A DNA stretch of 64,000 nt from Dermacentor variabilis (lineage: Eukaryota > Arthropoda > Arachnida > Ixodida > Ixodidae): assembly GCF_050947875.1 (NCBI RefSeq), contig NC_134576.1:52080255-52144254 (forward strand). The letters are read 5' to 3'. The notes beneath the pieces were generated by a model, which saw nothing but the letters and a program-made list of their open reading frames with translations, was not told the origin of the DNA and did not search any database. Positions 1 to 12,674 of this stretch are shown here, piece by piece. Each line of letters starts with the position of its first letter. Positions within the stretch are counted from its first letter, which is position 1. The position numbers and the translations under genes were made by a program.

Positions 1-699
1 GTGATGCCGGTTAGAAAAGTGGGTTATTATTTTTTTTCTTTTGCTCAGACATTACACCAGCTTAGCATTTTGTTCGCTTTCTTGTTAAGCTCCAAGGGAT
101 CTCAATGCTGCAGTCCAGTAATGAAGATATCAAAACGGGTCCCATATCTTGGATAAGGTATATAGACGTTTTTGTCAATATAACACTCTGCTTGCAGATG
201 CGAAATGTTGATATATCAGTCAGTAGATGTTAAATAGGGTCACATATATGCAAAAGGAAAGCAAGTACATCTTCGCTCTTTCCCAACATGATTGTATGTG
301 ATAATCAACACAAGAATTCAGAATAAGACTCAATATTCATGCATTTCATTCAGAAGACGCCACTCGCTTTACATAGAAATAGTTCTTATGCAGCAACCTC
401 AACTTGCATTTCTTTTTGTGAGAAAAGAAGCACGAACTGAAAGAAAATGGGAATTATATATACGGCAAATTTTCATATACAGTGTCCATAATATAGCAAA
501 AAAAAAAAAAACTGTCCGAAAAGCCAAAGTAATGATAATAAATGGTCCCTTTCGGGTGAGCTTGTTGACTACCCCATCCACCATAACTTTGAAAGTTCTC
601 TTGATGTAAATCTCCTAAAAGTGCTTCTCTCAGAAAACACATGTTGGTGTCAATTTGCAGTCCCCCATTTTGATTAGTCGCTCCCATTCTGCAAGCCGT
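1..699. other. Unassigned AT-rich sequence
   Basis: No gene is recognised here. The open frames are short and low complexity. The left edge of the LINE remnant that follows is uncertain and could reach into the last 100 bases. Confidence 0.4.
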
Positions 700-2013
700 G
701 CAGGATCCGATGGTGCACCGTTGCATTTCTTGACTTGAATCACTTTTTTCATCCCGCTCGGCACCGATTCCACAAAGGTTTCTTGTGTGAGACATAGCTG
801 GCCATCTTCCTACACGAGGTTCCCACTAACCTTGACACTAACATACAAACTGACATAATTTTTCTGGATTTCTCTAAGGCCTTCGATGAAGTCCCTCATC
901 AGTGTCTAATATTGAAACTTACAAGACCTAATTTACATCCTGATGTTCTGAATTAGATTATAGAATTTCTTAGTAACCGCTCCCAATCTGTCATTATATA
1001 TAGTCACCTGTCCAGCCCTGTACCAGTAACATCAGGCGTCCCTCAAGGATCTGTTCATGGCCTTCTATTTTTTTAAATATATATTAATGACTTACCTTCA
1101 CATGTGTCCTCTAACATACAAATGTTCGCCAATGATTGTGCCATTTATCGCACTATATGTACCACCCTCAAACAGCCCTGCAGAAAGACCTCGCCAACAT
1201 ACTAACATTGTGTGACAATTAGTTAATGACACTTAATGCTAAAAAATGTAAAGTTATGTCAATCACTCATAGTAGTAATCCCCTGGTAATTCCTTACCAA
1301 ATCAGAAGCATGCCTCTCAAACTAGTCGAGTCATATGACTACCTAGGTGTCACTGTGTGCAATTATCTGTCTTGGCATAAACATATTTCTAACATTGTAA
1401 CCTCTGCTAATAAGACACTAGGGTTTTTAGACCATATTCTCCGTCAGGCTCCACAGAACGTAAAATTGCTTGCATACATATCCCTTGTTCAAGCAAAACT
1501 GGAATATGCATCTGCCATCTGGAGCCCACATCAAGCATGTCTTATCAACTCACTTGAATCTGTTCAGAACCGCGCTACTAGGTTCATTCAATCACAATAT
1601 TTATACAGTGTCAGTGTTTCTGCTCTTAAAGCAGAATCCGAATTAACACTACTATCTAATCGCTGACGCATTGCTAATCTTGAGCTCTATCACAAGTTCT
1701 CTTTCAGCACCCTTCATCATGCGCCATACATAATTCCTGCAGCATGCATCTCTCCCACCGCACCCGTCATCCGCAGCAAGTCGCACGCCCGAACCGCTCA
1801 TTTTTCCGCCTCGTTCATTCCTCGAACAGCTAAAGACTTGCATGGCCTTCCTGCTGACGTTGACATCGCTTGCCCGTCTTTGTTCCAACAATGTGTGATT
1901 GGTCACTTTACGTATAGGTAATGATGCATACATAACGTGGAACTGATGTAAGACCCACCCCTTGTGTAATGCCCCCTCTGGGGGTCTTTTAAGGACAACA
2001 AACTGAACTGAAC
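700..2013 (+). mobile_element. 5'-truncated, decayed CR1/L2-like LINE
   Basis: Read on the plus strand, the sequence gives the reverse transcriptase blocks typical of CR1/L2-type LINEs. Near 750-800 there is a block like HGFRKGFSCETQL, then LDFSKAFD near 865-890, a GVPQGS block near 1035-1055, and FANDCA near 1120-1140, where the catalytic FADD has become FAND. The longest open piece is 1226-1666 (thumb region, ending in VQNRATRF-type sequence). The frame is broken by several stops, for example a TAG in the CETQL block. The 3' end carries the short hairpin CCCCCTCTGGGGG (1972-1984) followed by a CTGAA-type tail. The element is dead. No target duplication was found, so the left edge is approximate. 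Confidence 0.8.
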
Positions 2014-4067
2014 ATAAATGTCTTGCCCGGGTTCGACCGGTAGCCTCTCCGACACAGGGGCACGAAACGTGTCTTCTCCCTGCTCTGATGCTTCGCGTTT
2101 AACATCATTAGGCGGTGCAACTTCCATTCACATGGGCACAGAGTACAGCGCAGAAAACCGAAAAATACTGCTCACTTGAACGAAACGCTTTGCACAGGGC
2201 GAAGTAACTGATGCAACTGCAGCGTGCCAGAGCTGCTGACACCTTAACAATGCGCAGTGCCCTGGCAGTCAAAGTTGGAAGGCAGTGCTAGCCTGGCCAC
2301 CTCCTCACTTTGGGAGAGCCCTCCGGTTGCCACACTAGCAAGTATATTCTAGGCACTATAGCAGGAGGTTGCTACGTATGCATATGCAAATATTTACTTG
2401 GACACCGCACCACAGAACTATTCAAGATTTACTGCATTGTAGTACTGTGCTTCTGGTGTTACAGTACAAAGGATAACACAGCTGGAGAGTTATGACTAGC
2501 TGACATCACAGTCTGCAGCTGATATAGTAACCAGCACGGAGCTACAAGAGAACTCGAACAAAGCAATGGTAACAAACAAAAGGCAGGATAGGAAAGGGAA
2601 AGAAGCTGTGTTCCTCTGCTTCACCACCACAGAACGCTGCTTCCGCAAATGAAGATATGAACTGTCTTGCTTTCAAAAGATTGCCCGCAACCGTCTGTGA
2701 ATGCTTTCTCCAACCAATACCACGGAAAGTGTGCAAGGTTTACTGCATGTAATATTGCACCAGCTATGGCGTCACTACTTCAGATTAGGTGCAAACATGC
2801 AACTTTTTATCATAGTGGCAAGATGCCTTTGCATCAGTGTCCGATTGTATCGCACTATTTGTCAGCACAAGTTGAGGAAATTGGTGGCAAACGTTTGTCA
2901 GAGGGAATCTGCATGTGTATGCCAGCTAATCATGTGTGAATTTGCCTTGTCCAGGCACTCGTGTCATGAACCCCATCACTGGTGTTTGTGAGATACGAGT
3001 GACACCTATCTGTAAAAGAATTACTAGTTTCACCTGCTGCGCAGCACCTCCTAAGCTGTGCACAAAGTTCTCTGGACGTCAGAGGGTGCCAACTGTGCCC
3101 TTTCCAATCCAACGTCAAAGTTTTGCACATGTCAAACAATAATGAATTTAGCACGTGTTTGCACTGTGCGCTGACAGTTGTCAGCTGCTGCTCTTTACAT
3201 GCCACTGTAGCTTGCACACTTGTACAAAAAGTTGTATTTGGATGCTGGTGTTCACAATTGTCATATTTGTGCCAGTCACTTTCGTGTGCTGTAATGTACA
3301 GGTCCGCTTGCCTGGACAAACGGGACGGCTGTCCAGCGAGTCGTCATATTGGCGTCTTAATAAAGTAAACCTTCCATAAGTTCAAAATGTGCCCACATAT
3401 TTGATGGTTGGCATTTCTTTACTGGAGTTTATCCTTCAGTGTTCCCTCTTTTATTTAGTGTTTAGTCTTTCCAGATTTCTAGCCCTTAATTTGTTCGACA
3501 GAGATTAAATGTGAACTGGTAGGAACACCATTCTAGTGGCTCTTTTCTTTCTTTGCTAGAACACTGGAATGACACAATATGTTAGAGTGGATTGCACGCA
3601 AAAGTGTGCACCCAACCTGTATCATGTGCACCTGCTTATAATTGCCATTGCATGCACTTGCATGTACCGGCAACTGGCAAACTTTACTAAGGAGCCAAGG
3701 GTTCGACGAAAGCTCGTCTTGTCGGATTATTCATAGTCAAAGGTAAACTGGGCGGCGACCACAAACACCAAAATACAAGTGGTTTAGACTCCCAAAACAA
3801 GGTGCCGACCACAAGCAACAAAAATATGAGATGTTTTGGCTCATACATTGAGAGCCCGAACACCTTGTATTTTTGTTGTTAGTGGTATGCATCCATTTTA
3901 CCTTTGACCAAGCTGTACTGAAGGGGTGCCTATCTGTTGAAACTCTGTCTCCTTCTGCACCTCAACAATAGTGGATCCCACCGGCTAGCCCAGTCCTGCA
4001 AGTTGCTAAGCACACCATATTTCTGTACTCGTGCAGTGAAGGCAGACGAGCGACACCTGCTCTTCAG
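2014..4067. other. Unassigned sequence, possibly intron or 5' part of the OSER1-like gene
   Basis: About 2 kb with no recognisable domain. A short minus-strand frame with protein-like composition (2019-2127) ends at the LINE border, but it has no good splice donor or similarity I can name. Nothing else is supported. Confidence 0.3.
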
Positions 4068-4258
4068 AAGCACCACCACCATCACCACCACTACCACAAC
4101 CACCTTTCGGCTCCCGTCCGCAAGTTCAGGTCGCGGTCTGCGTCGACGAGCATCCCCGAGGGCAGCACGGAGCAGAAGTTGGCGACCGTCTCCGAACAGT
4201 TGGAGCAGACCAGGCTAGAACCTTCTTTGCCTGCGCCTGCCTGCCCTCCCACTGTCGG
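4068..4258 (+). CDS. Candidate penultimate coding exon of the OSER1-like gene
   Basis: An acceptor (CTCTTCAG) at 4067 opens a frame that starts with Lys and a His-rich run, continues as a basic Ser/Arg stretch (LSAPVRKFRSRSAS) and then a Glu/Gln-rich segment. It meets a GTAAAG donor at 4259. The exon is 191 nt, starting in phase 0 and ending in phase 2. That fits the phase-2 acceptor of the OSER1 exon at 8072. Without splicing the frame stops at once (TAA at 4260-4262). I do not recognise the segment as OSER1: vertebrate OSER1 has a Cys-rich motif upstream that I cannot find here. The link rests on strand, phase and position only. It could be the last exon of another gene. Confidence 0.35.
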
Positions 4259-5356
4259 GTAAAGCACACATGCCTGCCCCTTGCACTTTCTGTGTGTTTG
4301 GTGCCTCCTGCAAGGTTCACATTTGGGAGGCTTGGTGCCGATCCATTTTATTAATGGGTTCCTGAATTGTAATTGAAAAACCTTGAAAACACTTGAATTT
4401 GAAAAAACCTTTATCAAGGCCCTTAAGTTTTTCTAAAATGCTTGAAAGTCCTTCAGTTTAATTGCTGGCTGAGTTTAGCAGACTGTGTTTGAGCATCAGG
4501 CAACTGGGTAATCCTAATCCAAGCCGATCCAACCTGTTCCACTTCTGTTGCCGACGAGAGCTTCTTTTTCGTATTTGAGCATAGTGAACATGCATGAGTT
4601 GCTAGAGGGACATCTGGGGACTTTTTTTAAGGACTCTTGCTTCCAGTGTGTGTTTGCCTAGATACTACGAAAGACGACGCACTTTGCTAGACTCCCCGTG
4701 TAAGCGGTGCTTATACTTACGTCTAAACGGGATCATAATGGCTGATACAGTCTGTAATGGCAATGCGGCAGTTGTTTATCGTCCATGGATGGTCTGGGCC
4801 ACTGTGGCTTACGTAGAATAAGGTTTGCCATTTTACAGTGCATCTTTGGTACTCTCCCACTGCCGCAGTTGTTGGCAAAGGGAAGGTGGGCACGCTCTCT
4901 GTAAGCGCTGCTCAACCATGAGCAAGAGGCAGCTTTAGCTCGGGCCCAGCTCTGACGCTGCCTATTCAAATACATTTAAAATGCAAAAACGCTTTTCCGG
5001 GATGACCCCTAGACAGATTTTAATGAAATTTGTTGCATTTGAGAGAGACAGTTAAATTCTAGTGACTGTTGTAAGCAGAATTTCGATCTAGGGCCCGACT
5101 TTTGTGAAACGCTTTTCAAAAATTCGAAAGTTCGAAAGAAATAAACACACGAAGTTCATAAATTAATAGCTCTGCATGAAGAAAACATACTGCAGTTCTG
5201 TAAACGGTATCGATTAGATCATTCAAAGCGGCCAGATTCAATATGCCAATTTATATCTTGCATGAATTTGTCACATTGTGTGCAAGCTGTATTTCCATAT
5301 TATTGAATTTTTTTAGATTCATCTGGAACATACCAATTTGGTCCGCTTTACATGTA

Positions 5357-6510
5357 CCGTATTTACACGATTGTGAGTCGACCCCCCCCCCATATCACGT
5401 GACAGGAAAAAAAAAAGGTAGAGCATACCCGAGGGCGCATTCAATAACGAAAATTTATTATTAGCTGACATAGTCACTGGACTACTCATCTTCACTAGTG
5501 CTGCCACCGTCATCGTTGCTACGGTCCCACAGCGCATCGTCGTCCCATGAAAGTTCACATTTGACAAACGACCGCACCACAAAATCTTGTGGAACAGCAG
5601 CCCACACCGAATGCACCCAACCACACGCAGCCGTCAGGGAGGCTCTTTTGACAGGTCCGGTTGGCATAATTTCACGGTCTTCTGCCGCCAGCGACTCGTT
5701 GTACTCACAGTGGAGCAGGTCCTTAAAAGGCGAAGATCTGGGCTTGTTTCATGACCATGTCGCACTTCAGTGGCAGGGACGTATAGCGCATTTCAGCGAC
5801 GTACGCTGCAAGCTTAGCCTACAGCTCTGGAAAGCGTCCAGACTTCGGCACGTGGGTAATTCCTCACTTGCTGTCACAGGTGAAAATTTCGCTTCGCTGC
5901 AGTCGCCACTCTCGCACCACCCGTTCAGAAACATCGAACTTGCAGCCCGCTGCGCAGTGGTTTGTTTCTTCAGCGTAAAGGATGGCAGCCCTCTTGAACG
6001 AGTGCTGAACGATTAGTGGGTCTGGAGCACTCGTGACGACTGAGGAAGCATAGAAGTAGCACGTAGCCGGTAGTCAAGTGGAACGCGTCAAACCAATGCT
6101 TTTCATCAAACTATAGAGAAAGCTAAGTGCAACAGGGATAGAGAAACCCGCGAGCGGTGTCTGCTCTTCCATGAACTACCGATGCTCCCTGCAAGCGCTG
6201 TCGTTCTGAGGGTGCTGCCGCGAATGGAACAGTGGCGCTTCCATCAACTATCGACACCCCCTTATGAGTGTTGTGTGCACTGTAAAACTCTCAAAAATGT
6301 TGAAAAAACCTTCCGAAAAGTGAAACACGCGGGATAGCAAAAAGCTACGGGTAGGGCCATAGAGCAAACATAAAATTGTAACTACGTTGTAGCTCCCGTT
6401 GGTCTCGCTTTTCTGGCGGTGGCATGTTTTGGTTTCGATTTTAAGTCGAACCCCCACTTCAGATTTTCACATTTTAAAAAAATGGTCGACTTACAATCGT
6501 GTAAATACGG
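5357..6510 (-). mobile_element. Pogo/Tigger-like DNA transposon remnant
   Basis: Terminal inverted repeats starting CCGTATTTACACGATTGT are found at 5357 and, inverted, ending at 6510. They match over about 27 bp with one difference. TA dinucleotides flank both ends (5355-5356, 6511-6512), as expected for Tc1/mariner-pogo insertions. The interior keeps a transposase tail on the minus strand (next entry). At 1154 bp it is far shorter than an autonomous element, so it is an internally deleted copy. Confidence 0.75.
5482..5712 (-). pseudogene. C-terminal remnant of a Tigger-like transposase
   Basis: A minus-strand frame inside the 5357-6510 element reads VKRASLTAACGWV, then VWAAVPQDFVVRSFVKC and an acidic end (WDDD ... 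STSEDE), and stops at 5482. This is the layout of the C-terminal tail of CENP-B/Tigger-type DDE transposases: a Trp-containing helix, a SF-x-KC block and an acidic terminus. The DDE core is missing, so this is not a functional enzyme. Family assignment is from memory of the motif pattern. Confidence 0.55.
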
Positions 6511-6512
6511 TA

Positions 6513-8071
6513 GTATCAGATGCAATTCACAGAATTGCGGTATCATTTTTCCTTGCCAAGTTAGAGTTATAAACTTGATGGTTTCGTTTTCTGAAATTTT
6601 TTCTTTTTGCCAATATTTAATAAAAATTTGACAAGATAAATCGGACATTCAAAACCAACAGCTACTAGGTTTTAAGTTCTGTTTTAAATGCAACAAACCT
6701 TGTCAAATTTGGTGCAGGGGTTGCCGAGAAAAACGGAATTCTCCTTTTAACATGTGTTTAGTAAGGAGCACCCGAGCTAAAGCTAAAATACGCATAACTT
6801 GCAAATGAATATTTTACAATAAAATGAATTCGCAGTAACGTGTTATTATGCTTTGGCATGTGGCTGGTGGTATGTAGCCCTGAGGAGGCCACATGACCTT
6901 GGCGTTGATTTGGACTTTGAAGCGCAACCAACGCTGGTGTCGGTAGAGCCAACGCTGCAGTCGGCTCACTCACTCATTTGTACACGCGGATGGTTGCGAT
7001 TTCCAGATGGCTTCACTTGGATTCTGCGTAGATGCTGCAGACATTTGTTTTGTGTGCTTCGACAGCCTTTTGTTGCTGAAGTTAGTCAACAGCCTCTCAG
7101 GGGAGTTGATTAGTAGGACAGCAAGCGACGAACACTCACCAGAAGACGCGCTGGTGACTTTACCTTTGATGAATGTGTAAAACATGTGACCGTCTCGGTT
7201 GTTACGAAAATGCAAAAGGGGAAACTAAAATACGATAAAAAACGAGTAGCTGACTAGTGAATGTGCGGTCAAAAACAACAAATATATTCTTTCCTATTTC
7301 TTAAATAAGAAAGCGTGAGTAAAACTGCAGGACTACTTCCAGCAGTGGCGACAGAGACTCGCTTTGGTTCCATAGCTTTCACTTCATAGCCAAGAAAAGT
7401 TGTCTGCAAGTATAGCGACATCCTCGAGTACTGTCGTCTCCAAAATACAAACAAAAGCTATGATGTCAACTGCCGGCAGATAGCTGTTCGTTGATTGGTA
7501 TGCCTAGTGCCACAACGTTGCACTCTTTCTCCAAGTGACAAAACAGCCTGTGTGAACCGGTTCCAAAGCAAAACATTACAGAATAGTACTGCCCCAGATG
7601 TCTCTCTTGCAACTTGTGCATGCGCATGATGCTCAGGCAAATATGATAAAGGCGGTCTCCACTGTTGCTGTTGTGGGCTCTACAATGGGCTTGTTTGCTA
7701 AGCATGTTGCCATGATAATTATTGTTATTGTGCATCTGGGGGCTGAAGTATGCCAAGGGAGTGCAATTTCTTTAACAATTATGGCTGCTCTATGATGCTT
7801 GTAAAACAAATGTGACCAAAGGAGACGCACACCATAAGCACTTCGGTGTCTTCTTCTGTTGTCCTGTCCTTCACTCATACTCGTTTCGCCACCAAATAGT
7901 ATATGGCAGGTTTCAGCTCTGAGAGTTTCCAGTGATTAAGGATAGGGGCCAGTGATAACTTTTGCTGGTGAACTCTGCAGTGGCGGACATCAGAAATGCA
8001 GCATGTGAGATTAGAAAACTAGAGCAGTTACAAATTCCAACCTTTACGTGCGGGCTACTGGTCCTTTGCAG
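6513..8071. other. Putative intron of the OSER1-like gene
   Basis: No domain, TIR pair or RNA gene was recognised. If the exon at 4068-4258 belongs to the gene, this is the 3' part of a 3.8 kb intron that also contains the pogo-like element. It ends in the polypyrimidine-like tract and AG at 8071. Confidence 0.4.
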
Positions 8072-8225
8072 CTCTGCGATCAAGACACCAACCGGGCCGG
8101 ATCTGACGTGCTCACAGCAGGCAAGGATGGACGACACGACCGTCGACGAGCTTGCGGGATACTTCGACAACCTTGTCTACATCCCGCGAAAGATGTCAGT
8201 AATGGCCGAAATGATGTACACGTAG
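8072..8225 (+). CDS. OSER1: Last coding exon of an OSER1 homologue
   Basis: After a good acceptor (GGTCCTTTGCAG, ending 8071) the frame starts in phase 2 and ends at TAG 8223-8225. The last ~30 residues, DDTTVDELAGYFDNLVYIPR then KMSVMAEMMYT, match the conserved C-terminus I know from vertebrate OSER1 (C20orf111), which has the form DDVTIEDLSGY...YIPKKMSHMAEMMYT. The upstream CSQQAR also parallels CSEQAR there. OSER1 is reported as a peroxide-induced, FOXO-linked stress protein whose biochemical role is not settled. Only the end of the gene is seen with confidence. The rest lies upstream, partly at 4068-4258 if that exon is right, and probably beyond the left edge of the window. Confidence 0.75.
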
Positions 8226-8316
8226 CACTGTTCGCCACACAATGACCCGCAGCCAGGGAATGAAACGGAGTTGACCTCCGTTTCTGTAACTTGCCCGTGT
8301 GAAGTTGTGCCGAGGC

Positions 8317-8322
8317 AATAAA
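8317..8322 (+). terminator. Poly(A) signal AATAAA of the OSER1-like gene
   Basis: The first AATAAA after the stop codon lies 92 bases downstream and gives a short 3' UTR ending near 8340. Another AATAAA at 9096 is farther and less likely. Confidence 0.55.
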
Positions 8323-8345
8323 CCGTAGGCGTACGATGGCTGCAG

Positions 8346-10276
8346 ACGTAGCAAGCCATCGTCGTCCCCCCCCTTCCCGTACCCTATATTTCGTGATTTC
8401 GTGATACAGGTTTTTTTTTGCGCTTGCTTCTACTGGCCTAGAGCAAAACGTTTGTCCCTACTCTTTTGTGATAAGTAAACCCTGCTTCCCTCGCGTGCAG
8501 GTAGGCAAAGCCAAGTGCATGCTTGTCTTTGCTGCAGGTTTAGTCTTTGCAAGCTGAGGAGAGCAGTGGTTCAAGGTGGTGTGCTTATTGAGCTTTTTTT
8601 TTTTTTTTTGCAGTTGCCAAACTGCGCAAGACTTTGTTTACAAAGATCAAGTTGGTAATGTGTATTGGATACAACATGCTGCAATAATAAAACGGGTGCC
8701 CGAGTGATAAGGAGGATTTCCGCTGGGGGAAAAGTGTTCAGCTGTCAAACCCCAAATGTAGATCCATTCCTTGGCATGGCACAGAGTTGTGCCCCGTTTG
8801 TTCATGGCAGTCTTTAGTCTAGCAGTGAAGTTGTGGAGTCAGGTGAACGCATTTTAGAAATAATTTAGCCGAGTGAATGTCTGCAGCAGTGTGTGAATTG
8901 TCTGTGTGGAAACTGCAGTAGGGGCCCATTGGCCGAGCCGCAAAGGGGTGTGCTGGGTGGGTGTATCCCGTGCGCCAAAGAGATCCCCCTGAACCTTTCC
9001 TAGCTTTACTACAATTTTTTTAATGCCTCGTGGTGGCACCTTTGGTGTGTGGCTCGCTCTGGTGAGTGTTATGTGGAGATTGTCATACGAACGAATAAAA
9101 TGTTTTCGAATTCTTTTTCCTGCTGCTCTGATACTCCTTTCCCTTTAACTTGGATAGCACACAGTGTTGGCGTGCACACACCAACCAGTGTGACGCACAT
9201 AGCTTTCAGCGACAGGGTCGTTGTATAGCCTTAAAACACTGCTCCATGCCGACTGGCAGCCCCTTTAAGTTTGTGATAACATGCGACTGGTCACCTCCTC
9301 TTTCGGAGACGTCATGTCTGCCTTTTTGCATTTTTAACAGGTTTTGTAAAAGGTGCTTCATTTGTGCTGCTCCCAAGGAATTGAGGCTTCATATTGTAAT
9401 AATGGAGTCAACACCTACCTAAAGCATGCTAGAAGAAAAAGGTTCAGTACTCCCAACATCCCGCTTACACAAAATGGCATAATTACTGTCATAAAGTTGA
9501 CTTTGTGGCTTCCGGGTCTCTTCATTGTGCCTCATTAAAAATTTTATTCACACCTGAATGCAACAAAAACCTGTATAACAGACCATTCCATGTGTCCTGG
9601 CTGAATTAGCTTTCATGTGTATAGCAAATGGTTCTATAGCAGACTAGGACAATATTGCCTGTACAAAGGAATTTCGGCATCTATGACAGGGGATTTGTCA
9701 CTTTACAATGAAATGCACGTAATGCATTCACACTAAAGCAAAAGTAGAGGTCGTAACATTCTAAGACATTTTTGCAAATGGCTTTGCATTGCCTGTTCAT
9801 CTCCCTCTAGTTTTATGGGTACAGCCACAGGTTGAGTGAAGCCAGTGTCCATCATGATGTTCGCTTCTCTCCAGCACACAGGTTGGCTAAAAGGGGCCCA
9901 AGAGTGAATGCAAAATCAGATTGCACTGGCACACAGACCTTCCAAAAACTTGGCTGGCACTTTTTGGGTGAATAGCACGGGGACTGCAAGATGTAAACTG
10001 CAATATGTGCCACGACGGAGTTGACTAGCAAAATTTCATTAAAGAGTTATACAATTGAGTTGACTAGCAAAATTTCATGAAAGAGTTATGCAATTCATTC
10101 CTCATGCAAGTAACGTCTGCCTCTGCAAGTGATCCAGCTCATAGGCCAGAATAGCTGGTGTCTAAAACACAACGGCCATGACATGTTTCTGGTCTCGCAA
10201 TCTCTTCAGGTGCATGCAGTCCACAAAAGCATAGCCTTCAAGATCAGTTTGTTACTTAGAGGCACCCATTGTAGAA
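8346..10276. other. Intergenic sequence between two convergent genes
   Basis: A poly-T run sits at about 8587-8601 and there is a 39-bp tandem duplication at 10018-10095. No gene or classifiable transposon was recognised. Confidence 0.4.
10018..10095. repeat. 39-bp tandem duplication, two units
   Basis: The units 10018-10056 and 10057-10095 begin GAGTTGACTAGCAAAATTTC and differ at two positions. Confidence 0.9.
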
Positions 10277-11083
10277 CAGTAAACCCTCGCTAACTTGAAC
10301 TCCGATATCTCAAAACATCAGTCATGCCGAACCCATCAGTTCTACACCTCTCTCGGAAAAGTTTTTGCACCAGACTCCGGATATCTTGAAATCTCGAATT
10401 CAGAAATGCTAGAAAAAAGGTAGTGTCGCTCACACTCTCTTTTCACACAACGGCAGCGACAAGCTAAGCAGCTTATATTTCCACTTCTCGTGCAAGACGC
10501 TATCAGCGTATTACAGTCACAGCGTATTAATCATGACCTTGGGTGTGATGATTGGCACTTTTGAGCGTGCCCGACCAGCCTGTATGCTGTGCCAAGAGAA
10601 CCACTATGCGAGCCCACAGCGTTTCAGCAAGATCACGGCTTGACAATCTCTGCATGCTCTTGCAGACGACGAGACATAAGTGCCGCATCACTTTTGGGCT
10701 TCACTTGCGTGAAAATCGCACTCTTCCGTAGTTTCGGTTTTTGAAGTTAAACTGTCCGGAATTCATTACGATGCAGAAAGTAGCTGCGCCGGCATTTCGT
10801 GTGCCTGAAAATGGTTATGCTGGGACGGTTGGCTTCGAATATTGCATTAGGATCAATCATCTTGGCTGTATGCCAAACATGCCATCTGGGCACAGTGCTA
10901 GCAATGTAGTAGCAGACTTATTCGGTGCCCATGCATGCAAAAGTAACGAAGAATATTACTGGCAGTATTTTGGAAAAGCTACACGTTGTCTGCGTGCAAC
11001 CAAAGGGTTTCTTTTTTCGTGATATCGCTTATCTCGAAATTCGATCCAGTTTTTACAGCTTCCGAGTTAATGAGGGTTTACTG
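10277..11083. mobile_element. Pogo/Tigger-type MITE
   Basis: The left end reads CAGTAAACCCTCGCTAACTT. The right end, inverted, reads CAGTAAACCCTCATTAACTC and is followed by TA. CAGT-A-AACC-type ends are characteristic of pogo/Tigger elements. At 807 bp, with only short frames, it is non-autonomous. Confidence 0.7.
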
Positions 11084-11932
11084 TATCTCTTTTTTTGAGA
11101 TTTTTAAAAATTCTGTTATGTGGTATATGTCTGAATTGTCTTGCTCCTTAGGCCACAGATGTCCTGCAGTATTGTGAAGTAACTTAAAAAAAAAGGGCAC
11201 AAAATGAAGAACGCACAGCAGCCACCCAATTTTCAACATCCAGGGTTTTTGCAGAAACCAGTCTCGAAAGCCGGACATGGAGCATTTCCCTCCTGATGCA
11301 ACTTGCAGCGGAACATAACGATTTGCTCCAAGACCAGAACAGGTTGGGACAAGAAAACAGGCAGCGATTATATGTGATTTAAGTATCTTTATAGTATAGT
11401 TAAAAACCATACATTGCACACAGCATGTACCTGAATGCCATGCACGGGAACAACATCCGTGGCTCTGTTATAACATTGTCAAGGGCGACGCTATCACAGC
11501 CACTGACATTGTGCCACCCAGGACTTGAGTAAACAGAGGTCTGAATAAGAAGGATTCAATAAGCAATGCAACATAACATTCAGAGACAAAATGCTAAATC
11601 ACATCATTAGGTCACATCTTATTTCAAGCACATTGACTGCCGGGAACATCTATTACTTAAAACACCAATGGCAGCTGACAGATAAAGCCACAAGCGAAGT
11701 TTGTGGCATGGCACTGTTTTCAAGGAGCCATAATGGCTAGAGCAAAAAATACCGTCAGCAATCACAGCACTGAGGCCGACTCATATCTTCATGCAATGAA
11801 TCTGTGCAAGTAAAACAAACAGATCAACAGAGAAAATAAATACCACGCACCACTCCCCTCGTCAGCCGCAGAGGGCAACAAAATGATTGCTACAGTTTTA
11901 TGTATTAAAACTTTGTCCACAAGTTAAACCAG

Positions 11933-11938
11933 TTTATT
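11933..11938 (-). terminator. Candidate poly(A) signal of syntenin
   Basis: TTTATT on the plus strand is AATAAA on the minus strand. It is the first such hexamer I find downstream of the syntenin stop codon and implies a 3' UTR of about 0.7 kb. I see no separate gene between 11084 and 12619. Confidence 0.4.
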
Positions 11939-12619
11939 CAGAGACTACAACTCATCTGCGCTGCGATCTCTCGATTCATTGCAGCCACACTACATGAATT
12001 AATAATTTCATTTGTAAAGAGCTCGTGTAAATGTGATCTCACCGAATGACCACGCCTAGCTACAGAACGACCGATCCGAGAAGACACGATAGTTATAAGC
12101 AGTGCTCACACCAGCCTCCCGAAGAATTCAGTTCTTGTCTTTTTACCCACTGAAGCCCCTCAACAACTAAATACACATGTCTCGTGACTCGCATGCCACA
12201 GCATGCCTATTGATACATGGAAAAAAAGTGGGTGCATATTACACATGGGTAACTGCCAATTGTGACACGCCAAGTGTGAAGAGAAAGGCATAACACCCCA
12301 ATCACTCTTTCTTCATAGGCTCTTTGGCAGGCAACATTTGTTGCCCTTCACCATTTTGCTCACAGTCGACAGCTTTAAACATGAGGTTTCAGCCAGGCCA
12401 TAATACATATTTAGCAAAATATATGTGTAAATAAAAACAGCATCAAATATGATACACATGCCATTAGAGGGGAATGACAAAGAAATGGCTCATCAATAAG
12501 TGCCGAAGCAGCAACAGTTTGCGGCTAAAAAATCGAGCACGGCCGGATTCCGCCAAATCCTGGCATGACGGGTCTGGACGCAAGGTGGACTCTGGTGTAC
12601 AGGCCTGCCAATGGTCTTC

Positions 12620-12674
12620 TTACATGTCCGGAATCGAGTGGTCCATCAGCTTCTTAAGCATGCCTCCAGATGTG
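12620..12674 (-). CDS. SDCBP: Syntenin coding exon 7 (C-terminus, residues 310-327)
   Basis: Acceptor GCGGTTTTCAG ends at 12675. The first base completes His310, followed by [17 protein letters not shown] and TAA at 12620-12622. The human end is similar (MKSLMDHTIPEV) and of equal length. Confidence 0.93.

Noticed and set aside
627..815. Minus-strand frame ending in a plausible C-terminus, with a splice-like acceptor
   Set aside because: Its 5' half overlaps the LINE reverse transcriptase on the other strand, which has clear family motifs.
1903..2127. Minus-strand ORF starting MEVAPPNDVKREASEQ
   Set aside because: The first 36 codons look protein-like, but the rest is LINE 3' end, no donor was found and no family is known.
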